64,000 nt of DNA from Amphiura filiformis (Eukaryota > Echinodermata > Ophiuroidea > Amphilepidida > Amphiuridae), in contig NC_092642.1 of the NCBI RefSeq assembly GCF_039555335.1, positions 12,436,743-12,500,742 of the forward strand, written 5' to 3'. The notes under the pieces are model-generated. The model searched no databases. It was given only the letters and a program-made list of their open reading frames with translations, and was not told where the DNA came from. Positions 1-11,099 of the stretch are shown here, one piece after another. Position 1 is the stretch's first letter. Each line of letters starts with the position of its first letter. Position numbers and translations under genes: made by a program.

Positions 1-4
1 TCAT

Positions 5-70
5 TGTACCCAACACATCCAAAACTCATTATATATTTCTTAACCCCGAGTTTTGGATGTGTTGGGTACA
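5..70. repeat. Perfect 23-bp inverted repeat (hairpin)
   Basis: Arms 5-27 and 48-70 are exact reverse complements (23 of 23), separated by a 20-base AT-rich loop. No coding content. It may be the end of a MITE that starts outside the window. Confidence 0.8.
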
Positions 71-326
71 ACTATATGTTCTACACAAATTTTCTTAATA
101 ATGAGGGAGTGATTGAGCTATGCAATGAGTGTAGATTTTATATTATTTCTTTCTGTGCTTTGACTTACGATACGATTTATTCAATAAGTAATTAATGGTA
201 TTCATGATAACAAAACAACAACGTCTAAAATAATAAAACAAAATAACGAGAGTTTTCTGAGCTGTTTCCTGTCGCAGGATTCTGTTGGCGCATTATTTCT
301 CATTACACGACATGTTTGCTACTCTA

Positions 327-760
327 TTAGTTGTTATGATGATGATAATGATAATGTTGATGTTGATAATGATAATGCTGATGATAATGATTATGTTGGA
401 TCATGATGATGATGGCGCTGCTGCTGCTGCTGATGATGATGATGACAATTTGATGATAATGAGGAACAAGACAAATCAATGACGACGACAACGACGATGA
501 TGAAGATGAAGATGATGATGATGAGGTTAGATGATGAAGATGATGATGATTATGTTGGACGATGATGATGATGACAATTATGATGATGATGACATCATGA
601 CAACAATGACGACGATGACGACGACGATGAGGAGGAGGAGGAGGAGGAGGAGGGGAGGAGGAGGGAAGAAGGAGGAGGATGATAATGATGATGATGATGA
701 TGTTCATGATGATGATATTGATGATGATGATGAAGACGACGACGACTAACGATGATAAAA
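327..760. repeat. GAT/GAC/GGA trinucleotide-rich low-complexity tract
   Basis: About 430 bases are built from imperfect GAT, GAC, GCT and GGA triplets with a short GGAGGA block near 630-665. All frames stay open because of the triplet period, giving poly-Asp, poly-Met or poly-Ile shadows that should not be read as proteins. Confidence 0.9.
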
Positions 761-1940
761 CAATTATACTATAACAACATTGATAGTATAAGCACACGAG
801 AAAAAGTATTATGGCGATTTCTTTATAAAACAATAGAACTAGTGAAATACTCACGCAGTAGGATTTTAACAATACCAGACGAAATATGCTCATATCCCGG
901 TCCAACAATAGGGTACCTGATTTCCACTGGAATAATAGTCTCGTTCTCCTCCGTCATATTCGATGTTATCCTTATTGTGTCTCCGCGACTTTCGCCTTTT
1001 TTTTTTTATTTCTTGCTATCTACCGTAGATATAGTTTAATGTACTCAATACGATTATTACAGCTACATGTACAACGTATTAAGTGGATTGTGTAGGGCTG
1101 AGTTAGTTAACAAACACACTAAATTAAACGCCGATGTTAACACTGGCATACATCATGAGAATGACGTAAAATGGCAAATATGATTTATATTTACATATAT
1201 ATGCGCACAGCTGCTGGTGCTGGTCGTACTTAAATTACATTTACACTGTATGTATCGCAGGTAAGATCTATTTTTCAGTGACAATATGCACTATATGGTA
1301 TCATATTCTGCTTTTGCAAGGAGTGTTTGTCAGTTAGATTTTCTTATCATGCATGAATCAAGGAGATGTCTTAAAGATATACAAAATGAATAATTTTTGA
1401 GAGAAACCTTCGTAAAAATTTAGCATAATGTTGTTTCATTGTTGTTTATAGGAATAATTTGGTATGGAAACGTCAACATCCTTTGATTTGCGTGGACCTG
1501 GACTTGTGATTTTTTTGATGCAGGTGTCACTGTGGCATTTGCATTGACAGGGAGAAGGGTGCCTCGTGACAAACAAACAAACAAACAAACAAACAAAAAA
1601 CCCTGCAAATTGTATTTTTCACTTCCATGATCATGAAAGCTAGCTACGTCCATGGGGTGGGTGCCGTGCGAGATGGGGATGGGTGTATGTGTGTAGGGGC
1701 GTGTGGGCGGGCGGAGTGGGCGTGTGGAGATGTGGATAGGTACTTATTTTCCTGTGCTTGGAGTAGGTGTTTGCGGATGATACGGGGGATGATAATAATG
1801 ACGTCACAAGAGACGAAAATGCAATTTCTTATGCAAAATGTAGACTCTTATTATCTTGCACGAATAATAAGAAGTTACAGCACAAAAAATTACACCCAAT
1901 GTAAATTCATTTTGAAATAATGACGTAAATATAGAAGATA
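761..1940. other. Intergenic, no gene seen
   Basis: No convincing coding region or RNA gene was found. It holds a CAAA microsatellite (about 1572-1600) and a G/T-rich stretch near 1655-1735. Confidence 0.6.
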
Positions 1941-1944
1941 TTAA

Positions 1945-2296
1945 GGGGGTACTACACCCCTGGCCAATTTTGTGCCTATTTTTGCATTTTTCTCAAAAAT
2001 TATAGTGCATTGGTGACAGGTACAATATGTATATTATAGGGGCAAGGACTACAACTACTGCACTGAAAATTCAGCAACTCAAGTCAAGTAGTTATTGATT
2101 TATTGATCAAATATCGGTTTTCCCTCATTTTTGACTGTAACTCCACAACTGTTGTCTGTGCTGAAATAAAGTTTCCAGTGCATTAGTTGTAGTCCTTGCC
2201 CCTATAATATACATATTTCACTTGTCCCCAATACGCTATAATTTTTGAGAAAAATGCAAAAATAGGCACAAAATTGGGCAGGGGTGTAGTACCCCC
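1945..2296. mobile_element. 352-bp MITE flanked by TTAA, long TIRs
   Basis: TTAA lies at 1941-1944 and 2297-2300. The ends read GGGGGTACTACACCCC inward from both sides and the inverted repeat continues for about 135 bp with few differences, through motifs such as TGCATTTTTCTC and TATAGGGGCAAGGACTAC. A TTAA duplication is typical of piggyBac-type and some Kolobok-type non-autonomous elements; which one cannot be told without the transposase. A diverged relative lies at 10543-10861. Confidence 0.85.
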
Positions 2297-2629
2297 TTAA
2301 ATAAGATACAATTTTCACGAATAGGCTACATTGTGCATCCGTGGAAAGAACATTTTATTTCAAAAAAATAAAACTGTTGTCACTCAATAACATAATAATA
2401 CTGATTATGACGTGCTTCTGCTTCAAAATAACTATTTATTAGTAATTATTATACATTGTATTGATTACATAGTTTGCAGTAGACAGTAACTCATTATACA
2501 AATCTGCATTTTGAATGAAAACAAAAATATAGTTAAAGTGCCCTCTCTGGCAGTCTAACGCATGTAGTTTTGTCAAGCAATTAATTGTGGTGGTAGTATT
2601 CAGTGTTTCAGTAGATTCGTTGATCAGAT

Positions 2630-3125
2630 AGCAACGTTTGCACAGTATTTTTGTGGGACCTTAGAGCACATCATTCTGAATCCGAGGAATGTCCTTCTGA
2701 TATCAAATAATTTAGATTTTTTTAAAATTCACGATATAATATAAATTTTATGGCAAATTATTAAAATCTAATATTTTTAATATTTAACAGTCCTCGAAGT
2801 AAACTATATGAATCTACTGATATGTACTTTAAGTGTATGTAGCTGGAATGAAAAGCCGACCATCAATTGAAAATTTTTACCTTTCATATTGAAAATATTT
2901 TTCCCAAAATTTTTTGGGTGTTTTGGAAAAAAATATCTATATCTTCAATACGAAAAGTCAGAATTTTCATAATGATGGACTGCTTTTCATCCCAGCTACA
3001 TACACTTTAAGTACACATCATTAGATTTATACAATTCAATTCGAGGAGTGTTAAATATCAAAAATATCAATTTTTAATCATTTGCCATAAAATGTGTATT
3101 ATATCGTGAATTTCAAAAATGTGGG
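2630..3125. mobile_element. Older copy of the TTAA palindromic element family
   Basis: The left half (TGTGGGAC, TCTGATATCAAATAATT, AGTGTATGTAGCTGG) and its mirrored right half match the complete element at 33338-33989 in order and orientation. This copy is more diverged, and its right end (about 3125) fades into an A/T-rich stretch. Confidence 0.7.
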
Positions 3126-3681
3126 TAGAAAAAAAAACACGTTTTTTTTTGGATTTTCACCAAAACTGAGCATTTTTGCCCAAATTTGACATGGATTCAT
3201 CCCCGGGATTCATCAAGTCTTTGCCATTCTAAATATGTATATTTTTTTTTATATAGACCAACACTTTCGCATTATTATGAGGCCCAAAAGTTTCCATAAT
3301 TCCAGGGTTAAGACCACCCTTAACACACGTTGTACAATGGGTTATATCTTATAACCGCAACCGCATATGTCATACCCAAGAAATCTTTCACAGAGGAAGT
3401 ATGTTTTTTTAAAAATAGAATTGGTACCATAATGTACGATTTCCATCAAATTTTAATTGTCATAGTCTTTACTAATAATTGTCAGGAAATGTTTCTGTCC
3501 ATTAATTAATTTAAGGTGGCACGCAAAATCACTCTAAGGGAAATTTTAGACATTGTTTATGGACTTGGAAAAAATGACGTTTTCTTCAGGCGAATTTAGT
3601 ACATGTACACATTTCTATGGGACAGGTATTTGGTGGTGTGATATCTTATACGCCGTTTATTTTGAATCTAATAATTAATCT

Positions 3682-5435
3682 AAAGTCTACACAAAAAGTA
3701 ACGCAGCTGTTATAAAAACGCCTATACAGGGTGTCCCAGAATGATCTATACCGTGTTTGAAAAAAATATTAAAAATATATAGTCAACAGTGTATCTAATT
3801 TTGATAAGTGCAATACAATGGCACATATGTCACCTACTTATTCTGTGACTTTCATGGAAATAGCTTGATTCGTTTTGGTGTGACATTGATGTTACTGAAA
3901 ATGGACGAAACCTGCATAGCAAAGGCTTCATAGCACATGGATGCTTTATCACCATCGTCCAGTCGTGCTGTGCAATATATTAGAGAAATCCTACATTTTT
4001 TTATAGGAAATACATCAAAAATTACGCTGAACAATTCTTGATATGGAATTAAGTGAAACATTTCAATATGACTTCAGATATTAAGGTTAAAAAACGTACT
4101 TTTTATGTAATTTTTACCACAATTTTTACCCAAATATGTCATTATTACAGAGAATATAAGTTGCTCAATGATCCTCTGCAGTAAATTTTAATATTCTCCG
4201 TTACGTAGCTGTCGGTTTGCCAATATACTGTGGACATAAATAAATGTTACGATACTAAGAACAAACATTCTCTATACTTTTATAACAAATCCATCTTTGC
4301 CGGGATTTAAAACGATGAAACTCGGAAACCGCATTAATTAACTTCAAAACGGCCAACAACGAAACAATACAGTATAAGGTCACTCAAGCGTAACAAATCA
4401 TTAATTTTATTCCATACAAGGATTACTTCTTAAAATCATCAAAAATCGATAGATATCGGCTATTTAAGAAAGTAACAACAAAAGTACCTGCATAACATTT
4501 TTCAAGACTTTGTGCTGAACAGTTAGTAATTTTACAGATTTTCATATTAGGTTGTTTTGTGAAAACCCTAAATTCACCATTTTTACGCAATATCCTGTAA
4601 CTTCTATTAGAAATTTCTAAAATCTAAAATTTCTAAGAAAGCTAAATATAAGTAGATTTTAGAATTTAAAACAATACCGCCAATAATAATGCCCTTCATA
4701 CCTATAAAGAAATCCAACTTTCCCGGTATAAATCATTCTGGGACACCCTGTAGCTTCAGAACTAATAATTGTTTCCACAATATTTCAATATAGAGAGAAG
4801 GATTATTTATTTACGCGCATTTTGATACCCCATTTGTCAAATGTCGTTCAATATTAACAACACAGTAGTTAGTGGCGAAGATTTCTTTTTGACATGGGGG
4901 GAGGGGGGGGAAAATTCTTGAAATGTAGTGAATCCGGCACCTTTTGGCGACAGAATAAGTTCATGGTACATGCGCGCGAAAAATTGTGCCATTTTGAAGC
5001 TAAACTGATGAAATATTGTGCAAAAATGGGCTTTGCGAGCTAAAATGGCCAAATATGAGGTTAATTTGGTCAGAAACCCACATACAGGCGTCAACATTGG
5101 GGGGGTGATTGTATGGACCATCGCCCTTGGCAAAATATTGGGGGTGATTTATCCCCCATCCCCACGGGATCTACGCCTATGACAGTAGTCCTTTTAAAGA
5201 AAAATACCCGAATTTAAAAGTTGCCGTTTACAGCAACTTTTAAATTCGGGTATCTTTCTTTCAAAACACTGCTGTATTGTTAATATTGAACAAAATTGGA
5301 CAAATTGGGTATTAAAATGCGCGTAAATAAATCATCCTTCTTTTTATGTTAAAATATTGTGAAAACAATAATTAGTTTTGAAACTATAGGCGTACATGTA
5401 TTTATAACAGCTGCGTTACTTTTTGTGCAGACTTT
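3682..5435. mobile_element. Palindromic MITE with an internal transposon insertion
   Basis: The ends AAAGTCTACACAAAAAGTAA (3682 on) and its mirror ending at 5435 are inverted copies. The arms continue with GCAGCTGTTATA, CAGAACTAATAATTGTTT and TTTACGCGCATTTTGATACC (left) and their reverse complements (right, 5290-5435). A short hairpin built on CCCGAATTTAAAAG occupies 5198-5262. The left arm is split at a TA by the element at 3727-4750. A second, less complete copy at 26268-27045 lacks that insertion. Confidence 0.8.
3727..4750. mobile_element. 1,024-bp non-autonomous TIR element, TA target
   Basis: It begins CAGGGTGTCCCAGAATGATC and ends with the inverted copy; about 28 of the first 29 bases match (AATGATCTATACCG against AATGATTTATACCG). 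TA flanks both ends (3725-3726 and 4751-4752), and the matching site in the relative at 26313-26316 is uninterrupted with one TA. The TA duplication and TIR suit the IS630-Tc1-mariner superfamily. No transposase is visible; interior ORFs are short and unlike any family I know. Confidence 0.85.
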
Positions 5436-5628
5436 ATTTCACAGGAACAACGCCTGAGTGAGGGCTTGAACATGAGACAATAAATAATTGATTATTCATG
5501 AGAAGAAAATCGCAGTATTGACCATTTCCGAACGGAAACAACGGGGAACACAAAAACGTTTCAAATTTAAGCAGGACCTAATCTTAAAGGTGTGTGACCA
5601 GATCGATAAACTTTTTTTAAGGAAGAAA

Positions 5629-6322
5629 CCCAGCAAACACAAAACGTTTTCGACATCATTCGCAAAAGTTTATAAAAGGTTGTCAGAAAACGTTTAAATG
5701 TCGGGTTATATAAAGGGTATATTAAGGGTATAAAACGTTTTCATAACATTAAAAAACATTTTACGATAATCTACTGCCCAGCATACACAAAATGTTTTAC
5801 AGAAAATGTATAAATGTCGGGTTATATAAAAGGTATAAAAACGTTTTAATAACATTCGAAAAAACATTTTTGAAAACTTGATACAAAAATTCTAAACAGA
5901 ATGTTATTTTGGGGTTGAAAAAATGTTTTGCGAAAAATGTTTGCCCAAAATATTTGTAATAACGTTTTAAAAATGTTTCCATGACCTTTATATAACCCGA
6001 CATTTAAATGTTATTAAAACGTTTTGAAAATAACATCTTAAGAACATTTCTGTGTTTGCTGGGTGCAAATATCTTAACATTGTGTTATTTAAGTGTTGAC
6101 AAAATATTAGGCAAAATATGTTTGCACAAATAGTTGACAATAGCATTTTGAAAACATTTAAAAAATATTGCTGTAGTGTGTTTTCATACAAAACGTTTTA
6201 AAACGTTTTCATGATCTTTATATAACCCGGCATTTTAATGTTATTAAAACGTTTTTACCTAAACCAAAAGCCAAAATATAACTTATTTTAAATGTTTTTA
6301 AAACGTTTTTGTGTTTGCTGGG
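5629..6322. mobile_element. 694-bp palindromic element, CCCAGCAAACAC ends
   Basis: Starts CCCAGCAAACACAAAACG and ends with the inverted copy GTGTTTGCTGGG. Inside, short modules such as AACGTTTT, TAATAACATT and GTCGGGTTATATAAAGG recur in both orientations, so most of it can fold on itself. A near full-length relative in opposite orientation lies at 18108-18806, and fragments occur at 39500, 45480, 46580, 60780 and 63200. No coding capacity; superfamily not recognised. Confidence 0.8.
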
Positions 6323-7321
6323 AAGCTCGTATTTGTCTCGTCACACTCTGGTCCTATTTACCCTAGTAAAATTTAATGCACGAGATAGGTTTCGTTTTAG
6401 ATGGTGTGTACAAAAGTGGCACCCACCACCGAAAGTATGCTCTCTTCTATAAGTTCTAGTTCTATGGGACATTGTTATACACGTTCTTGCTCTCATAAAT
6501 CGCTGGAGCAATACAAATTTGGTAACCCATCGTTTTATTGGTAGTCCTCAATGGAATATAGAGAACAGAATATCTGACAGCTCACCTTTAAAATTTATAC
6601 TTTTTTACATTGTTTACACATTTATTACAGTCGTTTCATAGTATAAGAACTTGAAAGTTATTTATTGATCACAACACAAAATATATATTTAGCATAGAGT
6701 CAATATACAATGATATAAGCAGGTATCAAATTGATTTCTTCCTACAGCAGAACAATAGAACAAAAACCTGCAGTGAAGAGTTGTATTTGATTGACCATGG
6801 CCAAAAACTCTCTGCTCGGTAATGAATCCAATTAGAAACTACACATGGACATCCCACATGTCACTTCGAAAAATGTAAAAGTTGGAAAAACTGACTAAAA
6901 ATGTTCAACATTGTGTAAGTTTTGAAAACAGGTTCACATTAAAAAACAAAAGCCAAATTAAAGCATGCAGCGACATATTGTATAACAAAGTTGCGCAAAT
7001 TGTTGATTATCATGCTTACAAAGTTGCCTATTCATTGGCCTGTGATTTGGCCATGTCAATATAGGCTAGGCAAGAGGCAATTTTCCATAACATGATAAAA
7101 TGTTCCACTTTTGCACACATCTTTATAGACACATGACTAAAGCCATAATATACACATCTTGTCACAGCAACTAGTTTTGGGACCGTGGCACTTTGTGGTA
7201 TTAAAAACAACAAAATATTAAACACTATCCTGATTTAAATGAAATCCAAATTGTGCTTGTTTAACCTGAACAGAGAATGTGTTCCGCAGGTCACTTTCAG
7301 TAGATATCGGAGTATGATTGT
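6323..7321 (-). other. Likely 3' UTR and flank of the 7322-8311 gene
   Basis: No gene is seen. On the minus strand AATAAA occurs at 6666-6661 and 6626-6621, giving possible poly(A) signals about 660-700 bases after the stop. The exact 3' end is not resolved. Confidence 0.35.
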
Positions 7322-8311
7322 TTAGTTCTCCAATTTTTTTCTTGGTCTAGGACTCAATGATCTTGGTCTTTGTGGACGATCACCAATCACAGATAAAGAC
7401 GACGACTTCCCAGTGCTGCTGCCATCAGGTGGAGTCCGAGCATGCCTGTCTCTAGGGCGAGGAGTCCGCCTTGCAGCCTGAATCTTCACATTCCGGAAGA
7501 AGACCTCTGAAGTCATTGAACTGACATTGGAACTTTTTGAAAGGCGATTAAACACTGTTTCCGATGGTTTCGCACTGTTTTGTTTCCGTATGAAACTACT
7601 GGTTGGAAGCAGTGGCCTCCCACCACGATCTATGCTCATATCGGAACTGGAGTCCAATTTCACCCGAGTTTTTACAGAACTTCTTTTCAAGCGAGATATT
7701 TCCTCTTTAAGTTTATAGTCAACATGGGTATCCCTCGGTTTTTCTTCAGGTTTATTTACTGGTGAATTCTTGTCTTGATCATCAACTCCTTCTGAAGTCT
7801 GACCGATACTGTCTTTGATAAAATTACCGTCTGGTGCTGACTTTGTAGCACGTGACATGTTAAGTTTGGGTTTCATACCCATGCCGTTTGCAACAAGTCC
7901 TGTGATATCAGAAACAGAAGTTCTGCGGCCCTGATGGTCGGTATTTCCGTTGACACCATTCCTGCTTCGAACACGGGGAGTACCAGGAGATACAACTGGC
8001 GACATTGGTAGTAATCGTCCCTGTGTGTTTATTTGTCGTTGAATATGGAGCGCTTTTTCTCTTCGTAATTCAAGTCGATCTTTAGCTACGACACACATTT
8101 GAAGATGAGCTTCGCGAAGAATACGGTCTTCTTGACGTTGCAAATCATGTAGCTCGTGTTCTAACAGTCCTTGCTGGACTTTGTTTAAACGTGATAAATA
8201 ATTCGTTGAATCTGGATCGATTAATCTGAAATCATCAAGCGAAGGCGAAACGCTGTAGGGTACGAGCACCTTCTTTTCACTTTTTGTTGTTGTGGAAATT
8301 TGTTTTGCCAT
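7322..8311 (-). CDS. Uncharacterised basic, largely disordered protein (329 aa)
   Basis: One uninterrupted minus-strand frame with balanced composition. ATG at 8309-8311 has a good context (A at -3, G at +4); the frame extends three codons upstream but only to a GTG. Seen in the protein: a Lys/Ser/Thr-rich start, the segment VPYSVSPSLDDFRLIDPDS (about 17-35), a charged helix about 36-97 rich in Leu, Glu, Arg and Gln (probably coiled coil), then a long low-complexity region with Ser-Pro and Thr-Pro sites (SPVVSPGTPR near 104-113), a second short charged helix near residue 200 (KLKEEISRLKRS), and an Arg/Pro/Ser-rich basic tail ending RPRKKLEN. No signal peptide or membrane segment. The make-up would fit a nuclear, cytoskeletal or centrosomal scaffold, but this is inference; I do not recognise the family. 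It is either a single-exon gene or a last exon with an in-frame ATG. Confidence 0.75.
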   Translation of the reverse strand: MAKQISTTTKSEKKVLVPYSVSPSLDDFRLIDPDSTNYLSRLNKVQQGLLEHELHDLQRQEDRILREAHLQMCVVAKDRLELRREKALHIQRQINTQGRLLPMSPVVSPGTPRVRSRNGVNGNTDHQGRRTSVSDITGLVANGMGMKPKLNMSRATKSAPDGNFIKDSIGQTSEGVDDQDKNSPVNKPEEKPRDTHVDYKLKEEISRLKRSSVKTRVKLDSSSDMSIDRGGRPLLPTSSFIRKQNSAKPSETVFNRLSKSSNVSSMTSEVFFRNVKIQAARRTPRPRDRHARTPPDGSSTGKSSSLSVIGDRPQRPRSLSPRPRKKLEN

Positions 8312-8445
8312 TTTGAACACGTCTACAGTCTAGTACTAGTAGCTAACTCCCTTTCTTTCATGCAAAGCTGAATGCACAATATCCAATATGTTCATATAAT
8401 GATGTTGTTGATTTAATAACGAAGTCAAATATATCCACGAAGATT

Positions 8446-8736
8446 CTAGATATTCTCGAAGATCGAGAGTCGAGTTACTTCATATTGAATTCTAACTCCA
8501 AGAAGATTATGGTACAGATACTTTGTGTCCAGTTTTAAAACATCTCCAAGCTCCGTGGTAAGTGCATCTGTGTATGGCACAACCATTTCCATGTATTTTC
8601 TATCTCCATAACACAACATCATCAGAAAGACATTCAAACATCGCACGTAACGATGGAAAGAAGAAGAAAACTCGAAACAGTAAAACGTCCACAAATTTTC
8701 CTCACAGTCACGAAGGCACCGAATTGTTTGGTAGTC
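8446..8736 (-). CDS. Possible terminal exon of an unknown protein
   Basis: The minus frame reads from an acceptor-like CAG (8739-8737) through about 96 codons to TAG. The peptide (starts DYQTIRCLRDCEENLW; contains NVFLMMLCYGDRKYMEMVV, then LKLDTKYLYHNLLGV) has an amphipathic, helical-repeat look and protein-like codon use. The acceptor has a poor pyrimidine tract because it lies in a TGTTGTATGT microsatellite, and the frame stays open upstream to 8847. It ends 135 bases behind the start of the 7322-8311 gene on the same strand; phases do not support one spliced gene. It could be a pseudogene piece. No family recognised. Confidence 0.3.
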   Translation of the reverse strand, partial: DYQTIRCLRDCEENLWTFYCFEFSSSFHRYVRCLNVFLMMLCYGDRKYMEMVVPYTDALTTELGDVLKLDTKYLYHNLLGVRIQYEVTRLSIFENI

Positions 8737-8859
8737 CTGTATGTTGTTGTATGTTGTTGTATGTTGCAGGTCTTTAATTTGCGGGCCTGTAATTGTCCGT
8801 GAATTGGTAAGATATCGAGTTTGGCCGATAAATGATGCTGGTGTCATCAGGAAGTTTAT

Positions 8860-10540
8860 TATTATTGTGTTTTCAGGCTTCTCTTATAATCTCATTAAAC
8901 TGTAGGGCGCATCATTACATCATAGTGTTGTCGCGAGCGATGCGCGATCAATTTTTGGCCAATTAAGAAGACTGTACTTTCAAACACTAGATGAAACGAA
9001 ACATCTCATTAGTCCATGATCAAATGCCCATTGTGAGCTCTATTTGACACCAAACAATAGAAAACCCACTTTTATTCAATCCCTTTCCAATATTTTAAAA
9101 CTAAAACCAGTGATACATGCCGGTTTGTATTGATGATTCATGAAATCGATATTGATTTTTCGAGTGTCTAAATTGATACAGCCTTCAATTTTATTTTTAA
9201 CACGGAATACTTGCTTTTGGAGAGTTAAATTTGTGCAATTTAGCATGGAAGACATGGTTTTAGAGTGTTTTGTTTGCGCCACCTTGTTGCATGGCAAGTA
9301 AAGGCCACCCGCGTACCGTTTAAAATTCCTGACACTTGAAATTTGACATTTGTAACATCGAGCAACAAATAAAATGAAAGACAACGCAAAATATTATCCC
9401 TTTCATGACTTAAACAAGAATTTGTCTTTAAAAAGACAAGTTCACGGATCAGGTGTATAGTAGGCCTATACTTTGAGCTACTTTGGTCTAACATTTAATA
9501 TTCATATCTAACCTACTCTGCACTTATTCGACAATAAATAAGTGATATGAGGCTTAATAATGATACCTGCGTCTTAACTCTGGAAAACAATTTTTTAAGC
9601 GGAAAAATATGGGGTCTTTGGATGACAGAACATGTGCTGGTAATGTGGTCTTTGGGTGACAGTGATGGTGAAAAGGAGGGTCTTAATAGCCCTACATAGG
9701 CCTACGCGTTACCTCGAAAGTGGGAGTCCCCCCCCCGGATTTCAGCACACCACATCAAAGCTCCCATTGGGCGCCCATTCCTTTTTTAAAGGAATTTTTA
9801 TTAAGCCACCTTCAGGAAACAAATTTGGCTATAACTGTCAAGAAGAAAATTGTATGCAAGATGCTTTATCACTTTAGTAAACAAATTATCCTGGGCAAAT
9901 TACACAGCTATTTTGGTCTTGCTAGATTTTGTCAGGGATATTTGTCTCATAGCCCTGCTTTTATGAACACCAATTATTATTTTGTAACAGAAAATATATT
10001 ATACAGGTTTATACATACATTGCTGGGTTATTACAAGAGTCAATAAACATTCAATTAACTACATGTATAGATAATGGACTTAGTTTTGTACAATATAGTT
10101 ATATTGAACTTTTTCTGAAGTAAATCGCCTGCTGCATAGTTTTCTATACATAGATGGGTAAATCATAAAATAAACATTGCTGACCATGACCTGCCTAGTT
10201 TTGATTAACCAATCAGTTATGTGTATTGCCAGCATGTGATGGCTATAAGCCAATTGCAAACATGTCTTAAAAAAAGGGTAAAAATTTCCTACACTGAGCA
10301 GTCTCTTTGACGGGTTTAAGGGCTGATAGTCCTTGTCATGTGGGGCAGGATTAGATAAATGCATACAAACTAGGGTATGAGATATTAGGAATTATTTCCT
10401 AGTCTCTTAACCACAGGGTTGGTGGGCTAAAATAGCTATTCAGGACACAGGATATGTAAGGGATAAACTGTGCATATGAGATGTGAGGGCAAGTGGCATT
10501 ATTTCACTGCCGTGAAAAAAAGCCACTTTAAAACGATCTT
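8860..10540. other. Intergenic, no gene seen
   Basis: Only short, compositionally unremarkable frames. No recognisable repeat ends or RNA gene were found. Confidence 0.5.
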
Positions 10541-10542
10541 AA

Positions 10543-10861
10543 TTAGGTGGTACTACACCCTTGATAAATTGTGACTATTTTTGCATTTTCTCAAAATATA
10601 ATAACACACTGGTAACAAAGGTTATGGGCAATGAATCTAGTTACTACACTGGAATTTCAACAAGCGGTACGTTATTTATGATAAGAAAAGCGGTACCGCT
10701 AGAATGTACCTCATTTCTTAACATAATGAACTATACTTGTCTTGAATCACTGAAATTTCAGCGAAGTAATTGGATTCCTTGCCCCTATAATGTTTGTTAC
10801 CAGTGTGTAGTTATTTTTGAGAAAAATGCAAAATTAGTCAGGGGGTGTAGTACCACCTCAA
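10543..10861. mobile_element. Diverged MITE related to the 1945-2296 element
   Basis: Ends read AGGTGGTACTACACCC and its inverted copy, followed on both sides by TGCATTTTCTCA-type sequence and CACACTGGTAACAAA. A TTAA precedes the left end (10539-10542); the right flank is degraded (TCAATG). The interior carries a short palindrome AAGCGGTAC...GTACCGCT. Confidence 0.7.
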
Positions 10862-10952
10862 TGTAGATGGTTATCCAACAAGTCGATGTTTTGAGAAAGG
10901 TTTTAACACAAGTCTCCACATACATAAATGAAAACCAGTGAAAAAATTCCAC

Positions 10953-11024
10953 TGACCATCCAGGATTTGAACCTGGGACCTTCGGATCACCGGACCGATG
11001 CTCTACCAACTTAGCTAATGAGTC
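10953..11024 (-). repeat. tRNA-derived SINE head (decayed tRNA-like)
   Basis: Minus strand shows an A box (TAGCTAAGTTGG), a B box (GGTTCAAATCC) in a perfect 5-bp T stem (CCAGG/CCTGG), and an anticodon arm with loop CCGGTGA. The acceptor stem pairs only with a bulge (GACTCAT against ATGGTC) and position 33 is C, not T, so a working tRNA is unlikely. The SINE body probably runs on toward 10870. Confidence 0.55.
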
Positions 11025-11049
11025 AGATGGAGAAGAGCAGTGATGTTAT

Positions 11050-11095
11050 TATCTATAGGCCTTCAGTTCAATATTGAACTGAAGGCCTATAGATA
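11050..11095. repeat. Perfect 46-bp palindrome
   Basis: Left half ends CCTTCAGTTCAAT and right half begins ATTGAACTGAAGG; all 23 base pairs match with no spacer. Confidence 0.9.
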
Positions 11096-11099
11096 CGGT

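Noticed and set aside
327-908. Long open frames on both strands (poly-Asp, poly-Ser, poly-Ile peptides)
   Set aside because: They are by-products of a GAT-type triplet repeat; composition is not protein-like.
3852-4061. Small protein inside the 1-kb TIR element as a transposase remnant
   Set aside because: No DDE/D-type or helix-turn-helix motif; composition matches non-coding AT-rich sequence.
7322-8736. One gene spliced from 8446-8736 into 7322-8311
   Set aside because: The only donor-like GTTAGA is phase 0 and the acceptor before 8311 would need another phase.
10953-11024. Functional tRNA gene
   Set aside because: A and B boxes and the T stem are good, but the acceptor stem needs a bulge and U33 is missing; a SINE head explains it better.
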